Source: Endozoicomonas arenosclerae (lineage in GTDB: Bacteria; Pseudomonadota; Gammaproteobacteria; Pseudomonadales; Endozoicomonadaceae). Taken from it: a stretch of DNA of 32,577 bases. Below, piece by piece: positions 24,129-32,353 of this stretch. A program made the position numbers and the translations under genes. The stretch lies in the NCBI RefSeq assembly GCF_001562015.1, contig NZ_LASA01000051.1:192385-224961 (forward strand). Reading direction: 5' to 3'. Below the pieces are notes generated by a model. That model had not been told where the DNA came from. It worked only from the letters and a program-made list of their open reading frames with translations, and searched no databases. How positions within the stretch are numbered: the stretch's first letter is position 1; each line of letters opens with the position of its first letter.

Positions 24129-26309
24129 ATGAAACCTGATGAGCTTCTGGGTAAGGATACCTGGTCGGCCCTGCAGGCAGGAGCAGAACTGTCTGGAGTG
24201 TCTGACCGACAATTCAAAACACGCAAATCCGGCTGGTTACGCTGGCTGCTCAGAATAGTCAGCCCACTGAGCTGGTTTGGCTCAGGGGCCGGGCAGAAAA
24301 GTGCGGTCAAACTGATTCATCTTCGTGTGGTTAAGCAGTGCAAGGATGAACGTCTTGCCTCTCTGAAAATGGCGGCTGCCGGCATGGTGCGTATTAAGTC
24401 TGTTGCTCTGGGGGGCGAGCTCGTGACTGTCCCATCCAGAACATTGGACCGAAAATGCGTAACCCGGTTCTTAGATTTAAAAGATGCCCCCGCAGAATTG
24501 ATTCAGAAGATCCCTGATCTAACTACCCGAAACACACTCCGAAAACTCTATTTTCCTGACATTCTGGCCAGCGACCTGGAAAAGCTGAGTCAAATTAAGA
24601 AGGTTGCGAGCTCTGACCCGGAAACGAACATTCGCAAGCCTCTGAAAAAATTGTTGGGAGAGTCACTGTACAAGGCTCTTGAAAGCCAGGCGGTGGAGCC
24701 TGAGTTGAGCCAATGTGTAGCCAGAATCAAAAGCTCTGGACCGTTCCCCATTAATTCACACCAAGCGGTTCAGCAGAGTCTGGATCAGCTCCTGGTCAGA
24801 GTGCACTTGGCTCGACATGGGAAGTTATCCGTTGAAGAGTTGAATTTCTCGTTACAACATTTACTGACGACGCTGAAACGCTATCCATCTGTTCGTTCCG
24901 GTATTGCCAGCGGCTTTCTTGGTCAAACTGGTAATGGCGCAACATTCCTGGAAATGGTGAAAGCGTTCAGAAATCCCGGTGTCCAGTTAAAGCCCGTCGA
25001 ACTCCCCCAGACAGAAAGAGTGCGGCAATTATCCAAAGACAGTTACCGGCCTGAACTGGAAGAGCCCGAGCAATCGCCAGGCCTTCAGAATCTGGGTAAC
25101 AAGTGTTATTACAACTCTATGATCAAGTTGTTGTCTCATCAGTTTTCTATGGCTGATCTGGAAGCCATGGATAGCAGACCAAGACCTTTGGCTAAGGAAG
25201 AGCGGAAGGATAGCGCAGGCTTGCTGAAGCAAAGGCAGGAGCTTTATACCTCCCTGATTACCCTGCTGCGATCGATCAAATTGTGTCGAGCCGGTTTTGT
25301 CACTGTCAGTGAGGTGAATGAAATCAATAGGCAGTTTATTCAGCAACTGGGTCGATGCCGGGAGGATCGACTGATCAGCCCCCTATTTTCCGGGGCTACC
25401 CAGGAAGATGCACATGAATTTACGCAGGTGGTGAATAAGATTCTCACACCTATGGTTAACCCCAGACTGTCTTATAGCAGTCAGCTGAGAAAAACACTGA
25501 CATTGGACGGTAAGCATTATGAGGGGGTTGTTGGGAAGAGAAGGGAGAATGTCATTTTTGCAGAAGTGCAGGAAGGGGGGAACGCCCATTTTCGTGAATG
25601 TCTGAAGCTGGAGCCTGAAGAACGAAGCTATTTTTGGGAGCCGGGAGACGAGAAAGATGTGGGGCTGAAAGCAGAAGAGATTCTGGCTGATCAGAAAAAA
25701 AATGCCAGACAGATGAGTGACAGGCTTCAAGCATTCAAGGTCGAAGTGACTAGAGGGTACGATCCTGATTTTGCTGCTGAAGTGCAGAATATGACATTTA
25801 ATGCTGAAACCGGCTATTTCGAGCGCAGTCAGACACTGGATGCAGACGGAAAACCCAAAAAGGTGATTCTACCTCCCTGGGTTAAAACCACTTTTGAGCC
25901 TGTTTACGAGGCATCGGGGCGATACATGGAAACTGTGATGATGATGCCCAAAATATTCAAACACGGAGGCCAGGGTGGAAGAAAGCTGGCTCGTGAAGGA
26001 AAAGCTTTTTTTGAAAGTTGCCTTGAAGGTGTAGAGGTTCCCTTAACAACAAAAGGTCGTCGCAGCCATACCATGAATATGGAAGTGGCCGGTATCAGTT
26101 GTCATCAAGGGGGCTGGTATGGTGGTCACTACGTCTACATTGAGAAGACGCCCCGGGGCTGGATGCTTCACAATGATTCTCAGGTCAAAATGATTGGGGA
26201 TAATCAGGCACTGAAAAGCTATCTGGGTAACAGCTTTACCCCTTATGTTTACCACCTCAAAAAAACAGGGCGGACTGTTCAGTCTGTTACTCACTCTCTC
26301 AGAAGATAA
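24129..26309 (+). CDS. Ubiquitin-specific-protease-like (C19/USP) cysteine protease, candidate effector
   Basis: The 726-residue protein has no N-terminal signal peptide. The first 300 residues are basic and helical with no recognised domain. From 316 it carries the hallmark boxes of eukaryotic USP deubiquitinases in order. The Cys box is 'PGLQNLGNKCYYNSMIKLL' with Asn321 and Cys326 (compare NLGNTCYMNS). The second box is 'GATQEDAHEFTQVV' (423-436, compare QQDAHEF). The His box is 'AGISCHQGGWYGGHYVYIEK' with His667, followed by 'GWMLHNDSQVKMI' with Asp683. The spacing between boxes is smaller than in most human USPs but within the family's range. All catalytic residues are kept, so the enzyme should be active; cleavage of host ubiquitin or a ubiquitin-like protein is inferred. 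A ribosome-binding site AGGA lies eight bases before the ATG. Bacteria lack ubiquitin, so a secreted role is likely. Confidence 0.82.
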   Translation: MKPDELLGKDTWSALQAGAELSGVSDRQFKTRKSGWLRWLLRIVSPLSWFGSGAGQKSAVKLIHLRVVKQCKDERLASLKMAAAGMVRIKSVALGGELVTVPSRTLDRKCVTRFLDLKDAPAELIQKIPDLTTRNTLRKLYFPDILASDLEKLSQIKKVASSDPETNIRKPLKKLLGESLYKALESQAVEPELSQCVARIKSSGPFPINSHQAVQQSLDQLLVRVHLARHGKLSVEELNFSLQHLLTTLKRYPSVRSGIASGFLGQTGNGATFLEMVKAFRNPGVQLKPVELPQTERVRQLSKDSYRPELEEPEQSPGLQNLGNKCYYNSMIKLLSHQFSMADLEAMDSRPRPLAKEERKDSAGLLKQRQELYTSLITLLRSIKLCRAGFVTVSEVNEINRQFIQQLGRCREDRLISPLFSGATQEDAHEFTQVVNKILTPMVNPRLSYSSQLRKTLTLDGKHYEGVVGKRRENVIFAEVQEGGNAHFRECLKLEPEERSYFWEPGDEKDVGLKAEEILADQKKNARQMSDRLQAFKVEVTRGYDPDFAAEVQNMTFNAETGYFERSQTLDADGKPKKVILPPWVKTTFEPVYEASGRYMETVMMMPKIFKHGGQGGRKLAREGKAFFESCLEGVEVPLTTKGRRSHTMNMEVAGISCHQGGWYGGHYVYIEKTPRGWMLHNDSQVKMIGDNQALKSYLGNSFTPYVYHLKKTGRTVQSVTHSLRR

Positions 26310-26468
26310 AGGTTGTTCACTTTGTTCTCTCCAATGGCTGTTCAGTCAAGACACAAAATAGCGTCTATCTTATAAGCCGAAACGATTTTGAAAGTGTGGG
26401 ATCGGGTATTCAGAAACCTGAGCCTGCACTTATGAATATGACTTATTAAAACGCTATGGAACCTTTCA

Positions 26469-27410
26469 ATGCTCAGAACCGCAGTAGTCGGGACCGGATA
26501 TCTGGGGAAATTTCACGCTCATAAATACGCCATGCTGCCGGAGTGCCAGCTGGTAGGTGTGGCTGATATTAATGAAGACAGTGGTCGTTTTGTTGCAAAC
26601 GAATGTGGCACCGAGTTTTTTCCAGACTATCAACAGCTGGTAGGCAGGGTGGATGCCGTCAGTGTTGCCGTGCCCACGATTCTTCATCACAAGATTTCAA
26701 AAGATTTTCTTTCAGCAGGTGTGCATGTTCTGGTTGAAAAGCCCATTACCACCAATCTGGATGAGGCTTATGAACTGGTTCAGATAGCTCGGGAGCAGGA
26801 GCTTATTTTACAGGTGGGCTGCCTTGAACGTTTCAACGAAGCCTTGTCAGGTGTAGGGCCCTTGTTGAATGAGCCTCGGTTTATCGAGTCCCATAGGCTT
26901 GCGGGGTTCAAACCGCGTTCTATGGACATAAACGTGGTCATGGATCTTATGATTCATGATCTGGATATCATTCTCAGTCTGGTCAACAAACCCTTGATTG
27001 ATGTGGTAGCCAACGGCACATCGGTACTCTCTGATTTTGTGGATATTGCCCAGGCCCGACTGACCTTCAGCGGCGGTTGTGTTGCGAACATTACTGCCAG
27101 CAGGATTAGTCAGAAAAGCAAAAGAAAAATGCATATCTTTCAGGAAAAGTCATGCATCTGCATTGATTTTCAGTCTTTGAACATGTCGCACTTCTATAAA
27201 GGAGATGGGGAAATGTTTCCAGGCATTCCCAATATTGAATGCGACGAGCTCAGCTATAAAGACAGCGATTCCCTGCGTCGGGAGATAGAAGATTTTCTCC
27301 ATTGTGTACGGCACTCAAAAGCGCCCAGAGTCAGTGGTGAAGACGGGCACAGGGCATTGGAGCTGGCTACCCGTATTTCCAATATTATTGATGAGGGGGG
27401 AATCCAGTGA
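26469..27410 (+). CDS. Gfo/Idh/MocA-family sugar-nucleotide dehydrogenase (GnnA-like)
   Basis: The 313-residue NAD(P)-dependent oxidoreductase has the dinucleotide motif 'AVVGTGYLGKFHAHKYA' (Gly8, Gly10, Gly13) and the catalytic 'EKP' (90-92). 'DLMIHDLDIILSLV' supplies the conserved His/Asp face of the active site. It ends in a four-base overlap with the aminotransferase gene, a coupled pair. A dehydrogenase of this family followed by a DegT/DnrJ aminotransferase usually makes a 3-amino sugar nucleotide; the best-known short pair is GnnA/GnnB, which converts UDP-GlcNAc to UDP-GlcNAc3N for amide-linked lipid A. WlbA/WbpB-type pathways are the alternative. No glycosyl- or acyltransferase adjoins, which favours the GnnAB reading a little. 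Confidence 0.82.
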   Translation: MLRTAVVGTGYLGKFHAHKYAMLPECQLVGVADINEDSGRFVANECGTEFFPDYQQLVGRVDAVSVAVPTILHHKISKDFLSAGVHVLVEKPITTNLDEAYELVQIAREQELILQVGCLERFNEALSGVGPLLNEPRFIESHRLAGFKPRSMDINVVMDLMIHDLDIILSLVNKPLIDVVANGTSVLSDFVDIAQARLTFSGGCVANITASRISQKSKRKMHIFQEKSCICIDFQSLNMSHFYKGDGEMFPGIPNIECDELSYKDSDSLRREIEDFLHCVRHSKAPRVSGEDGHRALELATRISNIIDEGGIQ

Positions 27411-28552
27411 GTCTTGAAAACATGATTCCCATGGTGGACACACTGGCATGGCACAAGCCTATTCAGAAGGAGCTGAAACAAGCGGCTACTCGTGTACTGG
27501 ACTCGGGTCGCTACATATTGGGTGAAGAAGTGGCAGGGTTTGAGCAGGATGTGGCTCACTATCTACAGGCAAAGGAAACAGTCAGTTGTGCCAATGGCAC
27601 TGATGCGCTTGTTCTGGCTCTGTCTGCTGCTGGGCTGGGACCGGGCGATGAGGTGATCACCACACCTTTTACTTTTTTTGCTACCGCCGAGGCTATTGTA
27701 CGTGTTGGCGCTACGCCAGTATTTGTTGATATAGAGCCTGAAAGTTTCAACATCGATCCGGCTCGAGTTCAGGCTGCTGTAACGCGTAAAACCCGAGCTG
27801 TTCTCGCTGTTCATATGTTTGGGATGCCGGCTCGTATTCAGGAAATTCAGGCGCTGTGTAAGGATCATTCCCTGTGGTTGATAGAAGACTGTGCCCAGTC
27901 ATTTGGCGCTTGTGTCAACGGACAGATGACCGGCACCTTTGGTGATTTTGGCTGTTTCAGTTTCTTCCCAAGCAAGAATCTGGGGGGATTCGGTGATGGT
28001 GGATTAGTCACCGCTCAGAGCGGTGCCATGGCGGAACAGTTAAAGGTTTTGAGAAATCATGGCAGCCGGGTTCAGTACCAGCATGAGTATGTAGGTTACA
28101 ACAGCAGGCTGGATGAGATGCAGGCTGCTCTGCTTCGTGTGAAGCTGAAACACATTGAGCACTACAACAAAGAGAGAAGAAAGCTGGCTGAATGCTATCG
28201 GACTCATTTGCAGGGGGTGGAGGTGTTATTACCTTCTGGCATGGAGCATGTTTATCATCAGTTCACGATTCTTGTGGATCAGCGGGATAATCTGAAAGCG
28301 CATTTGGCGAATCAGGGCATAGCCTCTGCGGTTTACTATCCGTTATCACTGCATCAGCAGCCCGTCTTTAAAGATCTAAAGATTACACAGGATCTCTTTG
28401 TGGCTGAACAGACTGCCCGACGCTGCCTTTCCCTGCCCATCTTTCCTGGTATGAAAGAGGCGCAGGTCAAGCATGTGGCAAAGGCTGTGTCGGGCTTTTT
28501 TGCTGAAGCTTCTGAAAGTCCTGGTTACTGGTTTTCGGAAGCTGCTTCCTGA
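27407..28552 (+). CDS. DegT/DnrJ/EryC1/StrS-family PLP aminotransferase (GnnB-like)
   Basis: The 381-residue sugar aminotransferase starts at a GTG whose bases overlap the upstream TGA; GGGGGG lies just before it. PLP-fold landmarks are 'CANGTDALVLAL' (61-72), 'PGDEVITTPFTFFATAEAI' (79-97), 'IEDCAQSFGA' with Asp161 contacting the PLP nitrogen, and 'FSFFPSKNLGGFGDGG' with Lys190 as the Schiff-base lysine. 'DEMQAALLRVKL' is also typical. It should transfer an amino group from Glu to the 3-keto sugar nucleotide made by the upstream dehydrogenase. Its 3' end overlaps the convergent ChaN-like gene by 28 bases. Confidence 0.92.
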   Translation: MSLENMIPMVDTLAWHKPIQKELKQAATRVLDSGRYILGEEVAGFEQDVAHYLQAKETVSCANGTDALVLALSAAGLGPGDEVITTPFTFFATAEAIVRVGATPVFVDIEPESFNIDPARVQAAVTRKTRAVLAVHMFGMPARIQEIQALCKDHSLWLIEDCAQSFGACVNGQMTGTFGDFGCFSFFPSKNLGGFGDGGLVTAQSGAMAEQLKVLRNHGSRVQYQHEYVGYNSRLDEMQAALLRVKLKHIEHYNKERRKLAECYRTHLQGVEVLLPSGMEHVYHQFTILVDQRDNLKAHLANQGIASAVYYPLSLHQQPVFKDLKITQDLFVAEQTARRCLSLPIFPGMKEAQVKHVAKAVSGFFAEASESPGYWFSEAAS

Positions 28553-29418
28553 GCCCCCGGTGCCAGAAGGGGTGAGTTAACCGGTTTTTTTATCCAGATA
28601 TAGTCGTAATGTTTGTCCATTTTCATCATGGTACTTATCAGCTGCTCTCTGTCCTCCATGGATGAGATCATCAAGACTGAATGGACTCGGGCTCCAGGCT
28701 GGGACTTTACAACATAAGGCACAACACCCAGATCTTTGCGGGCATGGAAAGCCCGGGTAACCAGAATGGTCTTCTGTTTCAGAGCCATGAGCATGCGAGC
28801 CATAAAGTAATCCTGCAGTTGTTGGGCAGCCATAAGGTAGTTGCCCGTTGCTGGATTCTTTTTCTCTTCAGAAGGGTGTGAAACGTTTAAAATCTTTTTC
28901 AGTTCATGGGTTCTGTCTGGATCCAGAACACCACTGACTTCATGGTTCAGCCATTCCTGGGCGGCAGGGTCTTTTAATGAAGTAATGCGGTCTCTGGGAA
29001 TGGCTGCCGCTACCAGCGGAATATCCGTTTCTTCAACCCATTCAATAATAGGTTTATAGCCACTGATAAGGTGGGGAGCCTGCTTTTCCAGTTGTTCCAG
29101 GTAAGTGCTTTCTTCTGAATTGAGTTTGGGCTGCAACACATCCAGTGCCACCACCTGAAGCCATTGTTTGTCGTTGAGTTCCTGCAGTAATCTCAGAAAC
29201 TCGTGATTGAGCTGTGGGCTCAACTGCATTTCTCCCACCACAATGTAATCGGAGTCCGTCAGACGTGAGACCATGGCAGACTCTTCCACCCATTTGTCCT
29301 GCCGGGTGTCCCAGATGGAAAGCCCTTGTTCAGGTGCCTTGGGGGCAGTGACGCAGCCTGTAAGCATCAGGCTTAGCCCAATGGCTGTAAGGGTCAGAAG
29401 GATGTTTCGACTCATCAT
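28525..29418 (-). CDS. ChaN-like lipoprotein (heme-binding-uptake/Tiki superfamily)
   Basis: The predicted protein has 297 residues. The start at 29418 (or the next Met at 29415) is chosen because it opens a lipoprotein signal peptide, 'MMSRNILLTLTAIGLSLMLTGC', with lipobox LTGC; the frame open to 29601 would bury it. The mature part resembles ChaN: an N-terminal strand 'DYIVVGEMQLSPQLNHEFLRLLQEL' and a C-terminal half with 'QDYFMARMLMALKQKTILVTRAFHARKDLGVVPYV'. The family's GExH motif reads GEMQ here, so a conserved His is lost, although the distal His in 'AFHARKDLGV' is kept. ChaN proteins bind heme pairs at the outer membrane and the superfamily includes Tiki proteases; loss of the His makes heme binding uncertain. 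Divergent from the flavoprotein, with about 180 bp between. Confidence 0.75.
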   Translation of the reverse strand: MMSRNILLTLTAIGLSLMLTGCVTAPKAPEQGLSIWDTRQDKWVEESAMVSRLTDSDYIVVGEMQLSPQLNHEFLRLLQELNDKQWLQVVALDVLQPKLNSEESTYLEQLEKQAPHLISGYKPIIEWVEETDIPLVAAAIPRDRITSLKDPAAQEWLNHEVSGVLDPDRTHELKKILNVSHPSEEKKNPATGNYLMAAQQLQDYFMARMLMALKQKTILVTRAFHARKDLGVVPYVVKSQPGARVHSVLMISSMEDREQLISTMMKMDKHYDYIWIKKPVNSPLLAPGAQEAASENQ

Positions 29419-29600
29419 GAAGGCAGTAGGCTCTTTTACTTTTGAATGACTCAGGGTTTCTGCAAAACAGCACCGACAGGCCAGTTTGCTCCTTTCTATA
29501 AAGTAGTCGATGACTGGCAGCCAACAATGCAATCTATGCCAGATTGACGGCCAAGACATCAGGTCTATGCTCAGTGCTCCTCGCTCAGAGAGACAGAACA

Positions 29601-30812
29601 TTGAAACACTGGTACCTGGTGATATTGGCTATGACGATTTTCGGTTCTCAAGTTAGCCACTCGGCATCGTTCTATGAACAGCTCCAGGCTGTAGAGTTGG
29701 CAGATGCACACGTTGATGCTCTGGGGCAGGTAGAAGCCTCGGGTGATATTGATCGCAAGGTGGTTTGCCTGCGTCCCATGCGCAAAGGTTTACCAAACAT
29801 TAGTGCCGAAGAGGTGGGAGAACAGGTACGGGTTCATCTTTATGGACATGGTGGCAGTGGTTGGACCTTGCTTTGGGGCAGTGTAGATAAGGCTGTGCAG
29901 CTTTTTAAAGAGAAGGCTGTGGCGCATAAGTTCAATGAGCTGGTGCCTATTACGATTGTGGGTGCAGGGTGCATGGGCAAAGCAACAGCCTTATCGCTTT
30001 ACCATGAGGGCTATCGGAATATTCGAATTATTGCTGAGCGTGATGATAGCATCGCTTCATTGAACTCTACGGGCTATCTGGCCATGGTGTCATTGGCTAC
30101 TGAGAATGAGTCAGAGAAGAAGCAGGCTGAGCAGCTGGCTATTGATACGCTCAAGGGCTATCAAATGGTGGATAAGGGGACGCATCCTTTCATTAATGAG
30201 GGCGTTCACCTTATTGATGTCTACAGTGGTCTGGGTAAAGAAGGAGAAGACGGTCCTCTTGAGACCTATACCGGTATAGAACCCTATGCCGAGGCTGGTT
30301 TGTTACCTAAGCCACAAGACGGTGTGGTGAAGTTCTCCACCGGGGTCAGTTATCCGATGCGAAAATTTCAAACCTACTTCATGGACACTCGGGTGTTGAT
30401 GAAAGCGTTTGATCGAGAGCTTAAGGCCAGAAATATCCCTGTCATTCATGAGACAGTAGGCAGTCTGGAAGACATAAAAACTTATGTTGTGTTTAACTGC
30501 TCCGGACTTGGGGCCGCCAAGTTAAACAATGATGATAAAGTCTATCCAAACATGGGGCTTTTGCTGGAGCTGGCACATCAGCCATTGAAGAAACTCGATT
30601 ACATCATCTACACACGTTACCAGCCACCGGGCACTGCCAAGCGAGTGGGCCCTATGGATAAAGCAGATATCTATTTTATGCCCAGAAGTGGCGGGTTACT
30701 GGGCGCTACTTTCGTTGATCATAATGACGGCTCGGACAAAGCTCTGAACGAAAAGCTGTTCACCCGAATTTTGAGAGAAAATAAACAGTTCTTTGGTTAT
30801 CCGCTGGATTAA
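29601..30812 (+). CDS. FAD-dependent DAO-like oxidoreductase with circularly permuted motif order, probably exported
   Basis: The frame is open from 29544 (422 codons), but TTG at 29601 begins a signal-peptide-like stretch, 'KHWYLVILAMTIFGSQVSHSA', after AGAGAG, giving 403 residues. Residues below count from 29544. The protein shows D-amino-acid-oxidase motifs in an unusual order. First comes what is normally the C-terminal FAD/substrate segment: 'CLRPMRKGLPNIS' (75-87) and 'VHLYGHGGSGWTLLWGS' (97-113; compare HNYGHGGYGLTIHWG). Only then comes the normally N-terminal Rossmann strand 'ITIVGAGCMGKATAL' (136-150). The chain ends with the middle elements 'VVFNCSGLGA' (315-324) and 'IYFMPRSGGLLGAT' (376-389). 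A D-amino-acid or related amine substrate is possible but not shown. Sec export of a flavoprotein would also be unusual. Confidence 0.8.
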   Translation: MKHWYLVILAMTIFGSQVSHSASFYEQLQAVELADAHVDALGQVEASGDIDRKVVCLRPMRKGLPNISAEEVGEQVRVHLYGHGGSGWTLLWGSVDKAVQLFKEKAVAHKFNELVPITIVGAGCMGKATALSLYHEGYRNIRIIAERDDSIASLNSTGYLAMVSLATENESEKKQAEQLAIDTLKGYQMVDKGTHPFINEGVHLIDVYSGLGKEGEDGPLETYTGIEPYAEAGLLPKPQDGVVKFSTGVSYPMRKFQTYFMDTRVLMKAFDRELKARNIPVIHETVGSLEDIKTYVVFNCSGLGAAKLNNDDKVYPNMGLLLELAHQPLKKLDYIIYTRYQPPGTAKRVGPMDKADIYFMPRSGGLLGATFVDHNDGSDKALNEKLFTRILRENKQFFGYPLD

Positions 30813-30824
30813 TGGGATAGCACG

Positions 30825-30854
30825 GATGCAGTCAGGGTTGAACCCGACTGCATC
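30825..30854. terminator. Strong stem-loop between convergent genes, probable bidirectional terminator
   Basis: GATGCAGTC (30825-30833) pairs perfectly with GACTGCATC (30846-30854), and GGGT/ACCC continues inward past a bulged A at 30834. It sits midway between two convergent stop codons (30812 and 30866). No T-run follows on either strand, so termination is inferred from stem strength and position. Confidence 0.6.
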
Positions 30855-30865
30855 TATCAGAACAG

Positions 30866-32326
30866 CTACTCCTCGATTCTGAATTCGATCAGAAAGACTT
30901 TCTTTTCCGCAGGGTCGCTACTGTTATAGGGCATGGCCGTCAGGCTCATGATCATGGAATCTTCGTCATCTTCAGAGGGTTTCACCCAGTCGACGCTATA
31001 GGTGCTGTATCCGTCAGCCATATGGTTGATGAGTAACTGTTCTGCGACCTCGACGGGCGTCATAAATTTGGACCATGTTTCTCCTGTTGGGTTGAAAGCC
31101 AGTTTCAGATAGCTGTATCCGACCGAGCCATAAGTGATGTAGGCCATCTTTTTGTTGTCGGATATACCTACTTTTTTAAAGCTCATTTCATTGTGATCAA
31201 TATCAGGCAATGGCAGCCAGCAATTGTCAGGGTGTTCCGCAAAGGGTGCATCAAAGTCCAGCAGGTACAGGCAGGTGCCACCACCACTGGAATAGCCCAT
31301 CAGATATTTTCCAAGATTGGCGTTGATGCCCATATAGAACTGGTCGGTTGTTTTCAGTGCCGGTACCTGAGAGCAGCCTTTACCATCATCATTCAAATCG
31401 CAGAGGGTTGTTTTGTGGGACTCATAAGGTTCTTTGATCAGAGTAAAGGGGACACTCAAGGCTGAAGCCTGCCACTTTTCTGATTCCTTTCTGAGCTTGC
31501 AAACAGAGCATCCAGTGGCTTCTCCTATCAGTACCATTTTCTTAAACGGGTCCATGACGTAGTAGCTGCCGCCCCAGATGGGATCAACGCTTTCGACAAT
31601 AGGCCATTCCTTGGGCTCAACACCTTCCTTCATCTGCAAAATATGGTAGTAAGTGGTGTAGTTGTATTCTCCTTTCCCGGCTTCACTACTGAAGGCATAG
31701 TGGCTGCCTTTGAGGAAGAAGTCTGTGCTGGGGTGGCTGGTTTTTGCTGGCAGGGGGCGGTTGTCTTCAAGGTTCAGGACATTATTCTTGAAGGTCACGG
31801 TCGCGGGCTCAAACTGGCATCTGCCCTGAAACATCAATTTTTCATTGATTGGAAAGCCACCATTGATTTGATAACTGTCTGCCCCGTGAAAATTGATGTT
31901 GTAGGGGTAAAAGTATGTACCGTTGCCATTAAATCCGGTGTAGTTCAAAGCTGTTTGAAAACCTGCCGTCAAATCAAGCAGCGTGAGCTGGTGAGTTTTA
32001 TTGGAGGGCTGATCGACCCAGGAATTGACGAACATTTGTGAGTTGGATAAAGGGTAGGTAAGGGTTGGGTTGAAGTCATCCAGAACAAAGCAATCTGTAC
32101 TGATATCGACTTCCGGATAATTAAGAAAGTAACTCCCTTTTCTAATGCCTGCCTGGACAGGGGCTATCCGGTAGAGAACACTGTCCAGTTTGTCGTTGGT
32201 TTGCCAGCTACCCCACTTATTCGGTGTAAGGGGAGCTTTTGTGGGGCCGGCAATACAGTGGGTTGAGACCAAGGCAGTAAAGGCTGCACCAAAGCCCAAC
32301 AATCCAAGGTGCTGCATGATTTTCAT
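30866..32326 (-). CDS. Secreted Cys-rich protein of unknown function
   Basis: The predicted protein has 486 residues. The start at 32326 has AGGAG six bases upstream and opens a signal peptide ('MKIMQHLGLLGFGAAFTALVSTHCIAG'); the frame open to 32446 runs into transposase sequence and is rejected. The mature protein is rich in Tyr, Gly and aromatic strands and has about eight cysteines, including 'GCSVCKLRKE' and 'CDLNDDGKGCSQ'. The latter resembles a calcium-binding loop (Asp-x-Asn-Asp-Asp-Gly). Strand-like repeats such as 'KMAYITYGSVGYSYLKLAF' and 'GKYLMGYSSGGGTCLYLLDF' could belong to a beta-propeller, but no clear repeat period was established. No family is recognised. It lies about 50 bp downstream of the IS1595-type transposase stop and may be transcribed from within the element. 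Confidence 0.75.
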   Translation of the reverse strand: MKIMQHLGLLGFGAAFTALVSTHCIAGPTKAPLTPNKWGSWQTNDKLDSVLYRIAPVQAGIRKGSYFLNYPEVDISTDCFVLDDFNPTLTYPLSNSQMFVNSWVDQPSNKTHQLTLLDLTAGFQTALNYTGFNGNGTYFYPYNINFHGADSYQINGGFPINEKLMFQGRCQFEPATVTFKNNVLNLEDNRPLPAKTSHPSTDFFLKGSHYAFSSEAGKGEYNYTTYYHILQMKEGVEPKEWPIVESVDPIWGGSYYVMDPFKKMVLIGEATGCSVCKLRKESEKWQASALSVPFTLIKEPYESHKTTLCDLNDDGKGCSQVPALKTTDQFYMGINANLGKYLMGYSSGGGTCLYLLDFDAPFAEHPDNCWLPLPDIDHNEMSFKKVGISDNKKMAYITYGSVGYSYLKLAFNPTGETWSKFMTPVEVAEQLLINHMADGYSTYSVDWVKPSEDDEDSMIMSLTAMPYNSSDPAEKKVFLIEFRIEE

Positions 32327-32353
32327 AACAAACTCCTGAATCCTAAAAATAAA

